Shown here: positions 8,834-17,420 of the stretch, one piece after another | Layout of the letters: each line of letters starts with the position of its first letter | Position numbering within the stretch: the stretch's first letter is position 1 | Source: an uncultured Rhodospirillales bacterium | GTDB taxonomy: Bacteria > Pseudomonadota > Alphaproteobacteria > Acetobacterales > Acetobacteraceae | Length of the DNA: 64,000 nt | Assembly: GCA_903823665.1 (NCBI GenBank) | Contig: CAIJTR010000044.1 | Location: forward strand, 1-64,000 | Direction: 5' to 3' | Program-made: the position numbers and the translations under genes | The notes under the pieces: model-generated | What the model saw: only the letters and a program-made list of their open reading frames with translations | What the model was told of the DNA's origin: nothing | Databases searched by the model: none

Positions 8834-9906
8834 GCGGCTCCGGTAAGGGGCTTGCCCTCAAACTCGACCGCCTGACCGACCGCGCCGCCGAACTCAACGC
8901 ACTCCTCGGCGAAGGCCAAATCACCGGCGATGCCTATGTCAAAGCCTCCCGCGAACTGAACGAGCTTGAGCCCATCGTAGCTCGCGTCGCCGAATTGCGC
9001 GCCGCCGAAAAGCAGGCCGCCGAGGCCGAAGCGATGTTCGACGACCCTGACATGCGCGACATGGCGGAAGAAGAACTACGCGAACTGAAAGACAAAATCC
9101 CAGCCCTCGAACGCGCCATCCGCATCGCGCTGCTGCCGAAGGACGAAGCCGACGACCGCTCCGGCATCCTCGAAATTCGCCCCGCCGCCGGGGGTGACGA
9201 AGCCGGCCTGTTCGCCGCCGAGCTGTTCCAGATGTACCAGAAATACGCGGCAACCCAGGGCTGGCGCTTTGAGGTGATGGATTTCGACGAAAGCGAACTC
9301 GGCGGCATCCGCAACGCCAGCGCCGAAATCACCGGCAAATCCGTCTTCGCCCGCCTCAAATACGAATCAGGCGTCCACCGCGTCCAGCGCGTTCCTGCCA
9401 CCGAAAGCCAGGGGCGCATCCACACCTCCACCGTCACCGTCGCCGTCCTGCCCGAGGCGGAGGAGGCGGACGTGCAAATTGACGAATCGCGTGACCTGCG
9501 AATCGACGTCTATCGCGCCCAGGGTGCGGGCGGCCAGCACGTGAACAAAACCGAATCAGCCGTGCGCGTCACCCATCTCCCCACCGGCCTCGCGGTGGCG
9601 ATGCAGGAGGAAAAGAGCCAGCACAAGAACAAGGCCAAGGCGATGAAGCTGCTCCGCGCCCGCCTGTATGAACTCCAACGCGCCGCCCTGCACGCCACCC
9701 GCTCGGCTGACCGCAAATCCCAGGTCGGCACCGGTGACCGCTCCGAACGCATCCGCACTTACAACTTCCCGCAAGGCCGCGTGAGCGACCACCGCATCAA
9801 CCTCACGCTGTATAAGATCGACAAGGTGATGGGCGGCGACATCGACGAGTTCATCGACACCCTCACCGCCGAAGACCAGGCCGCAAGGTTGGCCGCCGAG
9901 GAGTGA
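8830..9906 (+). CDS. prfA: Peptide chain release factor 1
   Basis: Recognises UAA and UAG stop codons and triggers peptide release on the ribosome. It has 358 residues with a coiled N-terminal domain. The GGQ catalytic motif is at residues 234-236 (GAGGQHVNK), and its Gln is the site methylated by PrmC. The stop-codon recognition region carries the PAT tripeptide ([12 protein letters not shown]), which marks RF1 rather than RF2. ATGA overlaps join it to hisS upstream and to prmC downstream, so the three genes are probably translationally coupled. Confidence 0.97.
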   Translation: MSGSGKGLALKLDRLTDRAAELNALLGEGQITGDAYVKASRELNELEPIVARVAELRAAEKQAAEAEAMFDDPDMRDMAEEELRELKDKIPALERAIRIALLPKDEADDRSGILEIRPAAGGDEAGLFAAELFQMYQKYAATQGWRFEVMDFDESELGGIRNASAEITGKSVFARLKYESGVHRVQRVPATESQGRIHTSTVTVAVLPEAEEADVQIDESRDLRIDVYRAQGAGGQHVNKTESAVRVTHLPTGLAVAMQEEKSQHKNKAKAMKLLRARLYELQRAALHATRSADRKSQVGTGDRSERIRTYNFPQGRVSDHRINLTLYKIDKVMGGDIDEFIDTLTAEDQAARLAAEE

Positions 9907-10754
9907 CCACCGGCGAACTCCTGCGCGCCGCCACCGCCCAACTCACCAAAGCCGGCATCGACTCCCCCCAACTCGAAGCCCGCCTCCTCCTCGCCCACGC
10001 CCTCGGTACCGACCGCAACACCCCCATCGACCGAGCACGCGAAATCGACCCCACCGCCTTCAACACCCTCCTGGCCCGCCGCCTCACTCACGAACCCCTC
10101 GCCTTCATCATCGGCACGCAAGGCTTCTGGACGCTCGACCTCGCCGTCTCCCCAGCCACCCTGATTCCCCGCGCCGACTCGGAGACATTGATTCAAGCCG
10201 CCCTCGAACACGCGAATCCAGCCTCGATTCTCGACCTCGGCACCGGCACTGGCTGCCTCCTGCTCGCAGCCCTGTGCGAATTCCCCGCAGCCTCCGGCAT
10301 CGGCATCGACCTATCCCCAGCCGCCGCAGCGCTCGCCGCCCGCAACGCACAAACCTGCAACCTCGCCACCCGCTCAGCCTTCCTGGCCGGCAATTGGAGC
10401 CACGCCATCAACGCCCGATTCGACCTCATCCTCTCCAACCCGCCCTATATCCCAGCCGCTGACATCCCCGCCCTCATGCCCGAAGTGGCGCGATTCGAGC
10501 CCGCCCGAGCACTCGATGGTGGCGAAGACGGCCTCACCGCCTATCGCGCACTGGCCAACATCCTCCCGCATCTGCTGACCGAAACCAGCCACGCCATTCT
10601 CGAAATCGGCCAGCACCAGGGGCCAGACATCACCGCCATCATGGCCGCACACGGGCTGCGCACCGTCACCATCAAACCCGATCTTGGCGGCATTCCGCGC
10701 GCGATGGTGCTGGTGCTCGAAAAAACATTTGGCAGGACAGCCGGTTCTCGCTAG
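9903..10754 (+). CDS. prmC: Release factor glutamine methyltransferase PrmC
   Basis: SAM-dependent methyltransferase that N5-methylates the GGQ glutamine of release factors. It has 283 residues: a helical N-terminal domain, the SAM motif [13 protein letters not shown], and the catalytic NPPY at residues 179-182 ([11 protein letters not shown]). The GTG start overlaps the prfA stop. Being directly downstream of prfA, its substrate, supports the call. The C-terminal ERAMVLV-type ending is replaced by [12 protein letters not shown]. Confidence 0.95.
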   Translation: MTTGELLRAATAQLTKAGIDSPQLEARLLLAHALGTDRNTPIDRAREIDPTAFNTLLARRLTHEPLAFIIGTQGFWTLDLAVSPATLIPRADSETLIQAALEHANPASILDLGTGTGCLLLAALCEFPAASGIGIDLSPAAAALAARNAQTCNLATRSAFLAGNWSHAINARFDLILSNPPYIPAADIPALMPEVARFEPARALDGGEDGLTAYRALANILPHLLTETSHAILEIGQHQGPDITAIMAAHGLRTVTIKPDLGGIPRAMVLVLEKTFGRTAGSR

Positions 10755-11005
10755 GTTCACATCGCCCGACGACGATGCAACATTGCGCATCGATCGGTGT
10801 TCCCGCTCTCATGGTAATCGTCTCGACATATTCATGACCAATGAAAGCGCGGACAGAGAGGGCAGCGGCCCAAAGACTGATTGTTGAACCAACTTGTCCC
10901 TGAAGCTGGCAGGGGCAACGGACCACACGGCCAAGTTCCGTGGTTGGTTCGTCAAGCGAACCGGACCAACCGATCCCGTCGCATCCAGAGACACAGGAAA
11001 GCGCT

Positions 11006-11020
11006 ATGGCACTCGCATGA
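11006..11020 (+). CDS. Four-codon mini-ORF (M-A-L-A) overlapping the DUF4167 start
   Basis: An AGGAAA at 10995-11000 is followed five bases later by ATG 11006, which encodes only Met-Ala-Leu-Ala before TGA. The TGA overlaps the ATG of the DUF4167 gene as ATGA. The only good ribosome-binding site therefore serves this mini-ORF rather than the main start. Whether it is translated is an inference; it could provide reinitiation-type coupling. Confidence 0.35.
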   Translation: MALA

Positions 11021-11541
11021 ATATGAAACGTATGCGCGGACGCAATCACCGCGGCGGCAATGGCAGTGGTGGCGGTGGTGGTGGCGGCGGTGGCGGTGGT
11101 CCGCAAATTCGCCCGCAAGGCGGCCAAACGCCGCTCAATCGCAACCATGTCTTTGACAGCTCCGGGCCAGATCTGCGCATTCGCGGCACCGCCCAGCAAT
11201 TGTTCGAGAAATATCTGCAGCTCGGCCGCGATGCCAGCAGCAGTGGTGACCGGGTAATGGCCGAGAGCTATTTCCAATACGCCGAACACTATTTCCGCAT
11301 TCTGAACGCCATGACGCAGGCCGCTCAGCAAGGCCAGCCAAACGGCCAGCAGCACCAGCAGCGTCCGCCCCGGCAGGAAAACAACGGCCCAGAAATCATG
11401 GGCAGCCATGAAGGCGAGAGCAACGATCCCGAGCAGGCCGAAGCGAGTGCCGCTCAGATCATTCACGCTCCTGGCCTTGGCGATCAGCCCAACGGCGAAG
11501 CCCGCGAAATCCCAATCGCAGCCGCTCCGCCCGAGGAATAA
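11017..11541 (+). CDS. DUF4167 domain-containing protein with polyglycine tract
   Basis: A 174-residue alphaproteobacterial protein with the DUF4167 core at about residues 45-100 (RIRGTAQQLFEKYLQLGRDA, then a second helix SYFQYAEHYFRILNAM). The N-terminus is basic (MKRMRGRNHR) and is followed by a glycine tract at residues 13-28. The C-terminal half is Gln/Pro/Asn-rich and probably disordered. The molecular function of the family is unknown; the basic and glycine-rich start suggests nucleic-acid contact, which is inference. ATG 11017 lacks its own strong ribosome-binding site; ATG 11023 is an alternative. Confidence 0.88.
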   Translation: MNMKRMRGRNHRGGNGSGGGGGGGGGGGPQIRPQGGQTPLNRNHVFDSSGPDLRIRGTAQQLFEKYLQLGRDASSSGDRVMAESYFQYAEHYFRILNAMTQAAQQGQPNGQQHQQRPPRQENNGPEIMGSHEGESNDPEQAEASAAQIIHAPGLGDQPNGEAREIPIAAAPPEE

Positions 11542-11566
11542 CCCGTTTGCGCGACGGGATGGCGGC

Positions 11567-12346
11567 CTAAACCGCCATCCCCAGCCGCTGAAACAAATCG
11601 ATCAGCACCAAATTCACGTTGAATTTGAACGCATCGCTGTCGCGCACCGCCTCGTACGCGCGCTCAACCGGCCAAAGTTCGAAGCTCTCCACCTCGCCAT
11701 CCGCCGCCACCGGCGTAAAATCCTCCGGCAGGTCGAGATCATAGCAATGCAAAATGTCCCGCCGTAGCCCCTCTGGCCGCATCATGGCGTAGGACACCTC
11801 TGCCCGCTTCACCGCCCGCGACGCCAGTGCCTCTGGAATAGACGCCTCCTCAGCACTCTCCTTGATCAGCGTCTCCCAGGCATCCATCCCCGCCGAAACC
11901 CCGCCGGCGGCGAGATGATCAAGCTTGCCAGGGTCCAGCGCCTTGTTCGCTGCCCGCCGCGCCACCCAAAGGTGCAGCCCATCCGCCCGCCGCACCAACC
12001 CGTTCAAATGCATCCCCACCGCCTGAATGCCGAACGCCGGCAGCGCGCCCCGGTCAATCGTCGATAGCACCGGCCCATCCGGCACCGCCCGCACATCAAA
12101 CAACTCACCCCGATGGCGAAACCGGCCGCGTGACGAAAGCGCAAACGCAATCCCAGGCAGCGCCTGCGGGTCCAGCAAATTCACAGTCTCATCCAGCACT
12201 GAAACCGATGAAAACCCGCGCAGATCGTCCACAATCCCGGCTGTCAGCCACCCGGCAAGCTGGCCCGAGATATGCAATGCCAACCGGCCCGATGGCGGCA
12301 CGAAAGTGTGGCAGGCGTCGAAATGGCGCTGAAATTCCGGGGTCAT
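11567..12346 (-). CDS. DUF4743/Nudix hydrolase family protein
   Basis: A 259-residue protein. The N-terminal DUF4743-like part covers residues 1-110, and a Nudix domain follows with the box at about 147-170 (GGVSAGMDAWETLIKESAEE). The box departs slightly from consensus, with Lys for Arg and Asp for the first Glu, but retains the EE pair. Relatives with this layout hydrolyse nucleoside or thiamine diphosphate derivatives; the substrate here is not deducible. It is convergent with the DUF4167 gene, 25 bases apart, and divergent from the ABC exporter gene. Confidence 0.85.
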   Translation of the reverse strand: MTPEFQRHFDACHTFVPPSGRLALHISGQLAGWLTAGIVDDLRGFSSVSVLDETVNLLDPQALPGIAFALSSRGRFRHRGELFDVRAVPDGPVLSTIDRGALPAFGIQAVGMHLNGLVRRADGLHLWVARRAANKALDPGKLDHLAAGGVSAGMDAWETLIKESAEEASIPEALASRAVKRAEVSYAMMRPEGLRRDILHCYDLDLPEDFTPVAADGEVESFELWPVERAYEAVRDSDAFKFNVNLVLIDLFQRLGMAV

Positions 12347-12428
12347 CCTCCCGCGTTAGCCCACCCCAGCCCGAATGAATAGCCGGGTCGCGGCCTCATC
12401 GCTTTGCAAACCCGCCTTGGAGTGCCAC

Positions 12429-14258
12429 ATGCGAGGAATGAAACCAGCCGCCTCCACCGAACCACACCCGCTCGACCGTCCGGCCTGGCGCACAATCATC
12501 TCCCTGCTGCCTTATCTGTGGCCGAAAGGTGAAACCTCCGCGCGCATCCGAGTGGTGCTGGCCACCGCCTGCCTCGTGGCCGCAAAAATCGCCACCGTCA
12601 TCGTCCCACAGGTCTACAGCCGCGCCGTCGATGCCCTCGCCCCCGGCCAGGCGATGCTTGTCATCCCCATGGGGCTAATCGGTGCCTACGGCCTCCTGCG
12701 CATCGCCAGCTCTGGTTTTGCCGAGCTACGCGACGCCATTTTCGCCGCCGTCCAACAGAGCGTGATGCGCAAAGCGGGCATGCAGAGCTTCGAGCATATG
12801 CACCGCCTCTCGCTCCGCTTCCATCTCGACCGTCAAACCGGCGGCCTCTCGCGCAGCATCGAGCGTGGCACCACCGGCATCGAAACCGTGCTCCGCCTCG
12901 CCGTGTTCAACATCGTGCCCACCTTGTTCGAGGTGCTGCTCGTCACCGCCATTTTGTGGGAGATGTTCGACTGGCGTTTCGCCGCCGTCACCTTCTCCGC
13001 CGTGTTCGCCTATCTCGCCTTCACCACGCTGTTCGCCAACTGGCGCGTCAAATTCCGCCGCACCATGAACGAGACCGACAGCGACGCCCGCACCAAGGCC
13101 GTCGACAGCCTGCTGAACTACGAAACCGTCAAATATTTCGGCAATGAACGCCATGAGGCCGACCGCTACGACCGGGCGCTCAAACGCTATGAGAAGGCCG
13201 CGGTGAAAAGCCAGGTCACGCTCAACGTGCTCAACATCGGCCAGGCCACCATCATCGCCGTCGGCCTCGCCCTCGTCATGCTGATGGCAGCGCAGGGCGT
13301 GAAAGACGGCACCATGTCTGTCGGCAAGTTCGTGCTGGTCAACACCTATCTCATGCAGCTCTACCAGCCGCTGAACTTCATGGGCTTCGTCTATATCCAG
13401 ATCAAACAGGGCCTCGTGGATATGGAGCAGATGTTCCGCCTCCTCGGCACCGACGCCGAAATCAAAGACCGCACAAACGCCAAGCCGCTGCCCGCAGCGC
13501 GTCAGGCATCCGAGCTGCGGTTTGATGATGTCGTGTTCGGCTACCGCCCAGATCGAACCATCCTGCACGGCATCAGTTTCGTGGTCCCGCCCGGCCGCTC
13601 CCTCGCCGTCGTCGGCCCCACCGGTGCCGGCAAATCCACCATCAGCCGCCTGCTGTTCCGCTTCTACGATGTGAACTCCGGTGACATCCGCATCGACGGC
13701 ACTGACATCCGCGACTTCACCCAAGACAGCCTGCGGGCCGCCATCGGCGTGGTGCCGCAAGACACCGTGCTGTTCAACGACACCATACGTTACAACATCG
13801 CCTATGGCCGCCCGGGCGCCTCAGAAGACGAGATCATCGAAGCCGCCAAACTCGCCCAGGTGCATGATTTCGTGCTCCGCCTGCCCGACGGCTATGACAC
13901 GAAGGTCGGCGAGCGCGGCCTCAAACTCTCCGGCGGCGAAAAGCAGCGTGTCGCCATCGCCCGTACCATCCTCAAAAACCCGCGCATCCTCATCCTCGAC
14001 GAAGCCACCAGCGCGCTTGACACGCAAACCGAGCAGGATATCCAAACTGCCCTGCGCAGCCTCTCGCGTGACCGCACCACGCTGACCATCGCCCACCGCC
14101 TCTCCACGGTGGTGGACGCCGACCAGATCATCGTCCTCGACCAAGGTGTGGTCGTCGAACGCGGCACGCACCAGGCTTTGCTCGCACAAGATGGCGTCTA
14201 CGCCCGCATGTGGGCGCTGCAAGCCGAACAACAGGCGCTCCCGGAAGCCGCCGAATAA
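12429..14258 (+). CDS. Atm1-type ABC exporter (fused membrane and ATPase domains)
   Basis: A 609-residue half-transporter that works as a homodimer in the inner membrane. Six transmembrane helices lie within residues 30-330. The ATPase carries Walker A GPTGAGKST (396-404), signature LSGGEKQR and Walker B ILILDEATSALD. The membrane domain has Atm1-like features: YETVKYFGNE, and LNFMGFVYIQIKQGLVDMEQ at the end of the last helices. Bacterial Atm1 proteins export glutathione-bound metals or related thiol compounds. The start ATG 12429 has GGAG six bases upstream. The small gene following at 14275 may be cotranscribed. Confidence 0.9.
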   Translation: MRGMKPAASTEPHPLDRPAWRTIISLLPYLWPKGETSARIRVVLATACLVAAKIATVIVPQVYSRAVDALAPGQAMLVIPMGLIGAYGLLRIASSGFAELRDAIFAAVQQSVMRKAGMQSFEHMHRLSLRFHLDRQTGGLSRSIERGTTGIETVLRLAVFNIVPTLFEVLLVTAILWEMFDWRFAAVTFSAVFAYLAFTTLFANWRVKFRRTMNETDSDARTKAVDSLLNYETVKYFGNERHEADRYDRALKRYEKAAVKSQVTLNVLNIGQATIIAVGLALVMLMAAQGVKDGTMSVGKFVLVNTYLMQLYQPLNFMGFVYIQIKQGLVDMEQMFRLLGTDAEIKDRTNAKPLPAARQASELRFDDVVFGYRPDRTILHGISFVVPPGRSLAVVGPTGAGKSTISRLLFRFYDVNSGDIRIDGTDIRDFTQDSLRAAIGVVPQDTVLFNDTIRYNIAYGRPGASEDEIIEAAKLAQVHDFVLRLPDGYDTKVGERGLKLSGGEKQRVAIARTILKNPRILILDEATSALDTQTEQDIQTALRSLSRDRTTLTIAHRLSTVVDADQIIVLDQGVVVERGTHQALLAQDGVYARMWALQAEQQALPEAAE

Positions 14259-14274
14259 CCAAGGAATTGTGAAG

Positions 14275-14538
14275 ATGTCTGACCACACCCATGACGGCAT
14301 GGACGCCGCCCCCGCCGATCTCAGCCACGCCGGCGCGGTGGTGGACAAAGCCATCGAGTTCATGACGAGCCAAAACATCAGCTCCATCGCCGTCGCCTCC
14401 GCCCTCCTCGGCGGCGCACTCGGAATGCTCACCCGCTCGCTAGACGACGCCTCCATCGTCCGCGTCCTCGAAAACGCCATCGAGAGCGTGCGGGCCGGGG
14501 AGTTTCGCACCAATGAGGATGAGGCGCAGGAGCATTGA
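14275..14538 (+). CDS. Small hypothetical protein, 87 aa
   Basis: Unrecognised. It starts with a His/Asp-rich segment (MSDHTHDGMDAAPADL), followed by a helical stretch with a small-residue hydrophobic centre (IAVASALLGGALGMLT). The end is acidic. AAGGA precedes ATG 14275 by about nine bases, and it lies 16 bases after the Atm1-type gene, so the two probably form an operon. The hydrophobic centre could be an amphipathic or membrane-associated helix. Confidence 0.7.
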   Translation: MSDHTHDGMDAAPADLSHAGAVVDKAIEFMTSQNISSIAVASALLGGALGMLTRSLDDASIVRVLENAIESVRAGEFRTNEDEAQEH

Positions 14539-14549
14539 CCCGAACGTAG

Positions 14550-14567
14550 GGTGGGCTTCAGCCCACC
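14550..14567. terminator. GGTGGGC hairpin after the Atm1 operon
   Basis: Perfect inverted repeat GGTGGGC-TTCA-GCCCACC just after the 87-residue gene, inside the wider word GTAGGGTGGGCTTCAGCCC that occurs as a dispersed palindrome in many bacteria. It has the same stem as the element at 2335-2352. A role in termination is plausible by position, although there is no T-run. Confidence 0.45.
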
Positions 14568-14664
14568 ATCACCCGTAAGGACACGTTCGCAGGGCGCGCT
14601 GGAAGCTTACTTCGGGGGGAAATTTAAACTAAGTTCCATGAACCAAGCCCCAAGGGCGCACCCC

Positions 14665-14913
14665 ATGCAAACCGTCAACATCCACGAAGCCAAAACCCAT
14701 CTCTCGCGCCTGATCGAGGCAGGCGTGCGCGGTGAGCCGTTCATTATCGCCAAGGCTGGCACCCCTTTGGTTGTGGTGACCGCCATCGCGCCGCCTGCGA
14801 CAAGCCCGCGCATTGGGTTTTTGGTCGGGCAAGGTTCGGCACCTGGTGATTTTGACACGATGTGCCAGGTGGAAATCGAGGAGATGTTTTACGGTGATCA
14901 CTCGCCGACATGA
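14665..14913 (+). CDS. Phd/YefM-type antitoxin of a VapBC-like module
   Basis: An 82-residue antitoxin of the prevent-host-death type. The N-terminal MQTVNIHEAKTHLSRLIE is the DNA-binding hallmark, and residues to about 60 follow the fold. The C-terminal tail would bind the toxin. ATG 14665 matches the conserved start, with AAGGG upstream; ATG 14638 would add nine residues. The stop overlaps the ATG of a PIN-domain toxin reading frame as ATGA, as usual for these modules. That toxin is broken, so the antitoxin is probably an orphan. Confidence 0.88.
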   Translation: MQTVNIHEAKTHLSRLIEAGVRGEPFIIAKAGTPLVVVTAIAPPATSPRIGFLVGQGSAPGDFDTMCQVEIEEMFYGDHSPT

Positions 14914-15179
14914 GGCTGCTGCTTGATACACATCTGCTGATCTGGTCGGCGTTCCACCCTGAGCGGGATCCCCGGCCGCTCGGGCGCTGATTGAGAACCC
15001 GGCAAACGACCTGATGTTCTCTGCCGTCTCGATCTGGGAAAGCGCCATCAAACGAAATCTGTGGCGCAAAGATTTGCTGTTCGACCCTCGGGTGCTGGCG
15101 AATGGACTATTGCAGTCTGGCTGCATAGAACTGCCTGTCACCAGCGCACACGCAGTCACGCGCGACCTGATCCCCGCCC
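14910..15179 (+). pseudogene. vapC-like PIN-domain toxin remnant, frameshifted and 3'-truncated
   Basis: The frame begins MRLLLDTHLLIWSAFHPER, the PIN-domain start with its first acidic residue, then stops at TGA 14988. The next frame continues the protein as AARALIENPANDLMFSAVSIWE...KRNLW through HAVTRDLIP. One base appears lost near 14970. The expected C-terminal block with the remaining acidic residues (usually like HHRDPFDRMLIAQA) is missing. Instead the sequence runs straight into the 3' end of the convergent cyanase gene. Both lesions should remove ribonuclease activity. Confidence 0.8.
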
Positions 15180-15629
15180 TCAATACCGCTTATACGGCAG
15201 GAACTTCCCTGACATCGTCATCTTCACCCGGTCGCCCTTCTGGTCCGGCTGGCGCTCCAACGTCATGTCGAAGTCGATGGCACTCATAATCCCGTCGCCG
15301 AATTCCTCGTGGATCATCTCCTTCCACGTCGTGCCATACACCTGGATCAATTCGTAAAAGCGATAGATCAGCGGGTCAGTTGGAACCGCAGTCGGCAGCG
15401 AGCCACGATAAGGGGCCTCTGCCAGCACCTCCGCTTCCTCAACTGACAAACCGAACAGCGCCGCCGCTTTGGCCGCCGTCTCCGGCGTCATCGACATCTG
15501 GCCCAGGCAGGCTGCGGTCGTCCAAACCGGCGCGTGGCCGAGTTTTGCCGCGATCTCAGCCCAGGTCCAGCCATTCTGCTTCTTGATCTTGAGCAGCTTT
15601 TTGCCGAGCGCGGTTTTCTCATCGTTCAT
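15180..15629 (-). CDS. cynS: Cyanate hydratase (cyanase)
   Basis: Catalyses bicarbonate-dependent breakdown of cyanate to ammonia and carbon dioxide; active as a decamer. It has 149 residues against about 156 in E. coli. The N-terminal helical domain is followed by the catalytic domain with Arg90, Glu93 (PLIYRFYELIQVYG) and Ser116 (GDGIMSAIDFDM), equivalent to Arg96, Glu99 and Ser122 of E. coli. ATG 15629 is the natural start; the open frame extends upstream without support. No cynT (carbonic anhydrase), cynX or cynR is adjacent. The gene end abuts the broken vapC remnant. Confidence 0.95.
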   Translation of the reverse strand: MNDEKTALGKKLLKIKKQNGWTWAEIAAKLGHAPVWTTAACLGQMSMTPETAAKAAALFGLSVEEAEVLAEAPYRGSLPTAVPTDPLIYRFYELIQVYGTTWKEMIHEEFGDGIMSAIDFDMTLERQPDQKGDRVKMTMSGKFLPYKRY

Positions 15630-15726
15630 GTAGGCACCATCTCCATTGCTTCTGCCGACGCGGCAGCCGCCATCGCAATGCAATCACCGGGCCAATGTGG
15701 TCCTTTGTTCTGGATCCGCGCAAAAG

Positions 15727-16407
15727 CTACCCGCCCACCAGCACCACATCCGCCGAAACACTCGCCTCAATCGACACCGGCTCGCTGGCAGCCTGTGGCG
15801 GGGCAGGGGCTGGTGCTGCCATCGCACTGCTCATCATCATCGCCCGCGGCATCACCGGCTGGAACGGTGGCTGGCCACCCAGCGTGACATCCTTGAAGCT
15901 GCCGAATTTCAGGCCCAGAATTCCCGCCGCTTCCTCCGCCCGGTGCCGCAACTGGCCGAGTGCGAGCTTGCTTGCCTCATCGCGGGCATGGCGTGCTGTG
16001 TCCGCCGAAACCCGCCAGCCCAGCTGGTTCACCGCCGCACCGTCGCCCTGCAACGTGCCAATCAGCTTGAGCAGCGTCGTGCCATCATTGCTGTGCAGAT
16101 TGATCATCTGCTCGCCGTGCCAAATCGCCGTTTTCTGCGGGGCCTGAGTGTTGTAGACCTGATAAAATCCGGTCGTCACCACCACGCCTACCGTCGCCTT
16201 CGCCTTTGCAAGCGCGTCCGCCATGGCCGTGTTCACATGCCCCTGAACGCCCGCCGCATCCGGCCCGTCCGAGCTGATGCGCAAAGTGGCGGCTAACTCG
16301 TCAGGGCTCACCATCACCTGCGCCTGCTCGGACAGATGCAGCAACGTCTCGGCAACGGCGGGAACAGGGGCTGCGAGGGCAAGGGCAAGAAGGGCTGCGC
16401 GGTTCAT
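15727..16407 (-). CDS. SIMPL-domain (DUF541) periplasmic protein
   Basis: A 226-residue exported protein. A signal peptide is evident at residues 1-19 (MNRAALLALALAAPVPAVAE). The SIMPL/DUF541 fold follows, with HLSEQAQVMVSPDEL at its start and the duplicated beta-alpha pattern. The C-terminal segment is Met/Ala/Pro-rich (MPRAMMMSSAMAAPAPAP). The biochemical role of the family is unclear; some members are oxidative-stress related. ATG 16407 is preceded by AGGAGATG. It is divergent from the EamA transporter gene. Confidence 0.85.
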   Translation of the reverse strand: MNRAALLALALAAPVPAVAETLLHLSEQAQVMVSPDELAATLRISSDGPDAAGVQGHVNTAMADALAKAKATVGVVVTTGFYQVYNTQAPQKTAIWHGEQMINLHSNDGTTLLKLIGTLQGDGAAVNQLGWRVSADTARHARDEASKLALGQLRHRAEEAAGILGLKFGSFKDVTLGGQPPFQPVMPRAMMMSSAMAAPAPAPPQAASEPVSIEASVSADVVLVGG

Positions 16408-16514
16408 AAAATCATCTCCTGCATCATCATGCCCGCCCATAATGCGCTGATCCGGCCAAAGCTTCCATCTTGGCGCGCATTGACCAATGACAACACACCA
16501 TTAGCGTGACCGGC

Positions 16515-17420
16515 ATGATCGAGCCCTGGATTCCCGTCACCGTCATCGCAGCCCTCGTCCAATCATGGCGCACCGCCTTGCAGCAGCGCCTGCGCGGCAC
16601 GCTGAGCGTGAATGCCACAGGCTTCGTGCGCTACGTTTATGCCCTCCCGCTCGGCATCGTGTTCCTGTTCGTGGCCGCCGGCCTCATATCATCGCCGATC
16701 CCCACGCCGGACGTTGGGTTCATCGTCCTCTGCGCACTCGGCGGATTGCTGCAAATCGTCGGCACCACGCTGCTTATCCGCGCCTTCGGCTACCGCAACT
16801 TCGCCGTCGGCACCGCCTATTCCAAAACCGAGTCTGTCCAAGGAGCCATCATCGGCTGGATCTTGCTGGGAGAAGCACTCCACGGCCTCGCCTGGATCGG
16901 CATTCTCGTCGGCGTGATCGGGGTGCTCGTCCTCTCCCTCGCCGGCCGGGGTCTGGCAGGATGGGACTTGCTGCGCGCCACCATCCAACCAGCGGCCTTG
17001 TGTGGTCTAGGGGCGGGGTTCTGCTTCACCACCACGGGCCTCGCCATCCGCATCGCCACGCATCGCATTGGCGGTGACGTTGTGCTGGCCTCGCTCCTCG
17101 CCCTGGTTCTCACCAACGCCCTGCAAACGATCATGCAAGGCACATGGCTCTATCTGCGAGAGCCAATCCAATTCCGCCTCGCATTCACCACATGGCGCAC
17201 CTCATCCTGGGTCGGCATCCTGTCCGCCTGCGGCTCAGCCTGCTGGTTCTACGGTTTCGCCTCCGCCCCAGTCGCCCTCGTGCGCGCCCTGGGGCAGATC
17301 GAGATGGTGTTCACCCTTAGCTTCAGCCGCTTCTACCTGCACGAGACACTGCGACGTGCTGATGTCGCAGGCCTCGTGCTGGTCGTCATCGGCGTGTTGC
17401 TGGTGGTGGTTGGGAGATGA
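16515..17420 (+). CDS. EamA/DMT-family transporter
   Basis: Drug/metabolite-type inner membrane transporter of about 301 residues with ten hydrophobic segments in two EamA halves. Small metabolites such as amino acids or purines are typical substrates; none can be named here. ATG 16515 (MIEPWIPVTVIAALVQ) is preferred for its fit to the family N-terminus; a GTG at 16506 is possible and neither has a strong ribosome-binding site. Its stop codon directly abuts the stop of the convergent four-repeat gene at 17421, with no intergenic base. Confidence 0.85.
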   Translation: MIEPWIPVTVIAALVQSWRTALQQRLRGTLSVNATGFVRYVYALPLGIVFLFVAAGLISSPIPTPDVGFIVLCALGGLLQIVGTTLLIRAFGYRNFAVGTAYSKTESVQGAIIGWILLGEALHGLAWIGILVGVIGVLVLSLAGRGLAGWDLLRATIQPAALCGLGAGFCFTTTGLAIRIATHRIGGDVVLASLLALVLTNALQTIMQGTWLYLREPIQFRLAFTTWRTSSWVGILSACGSACWFYGFASAPVALVRALGQIEMVFTLSFSRFYLHETLRRADVAGLVLVVIGVLLVVVGR

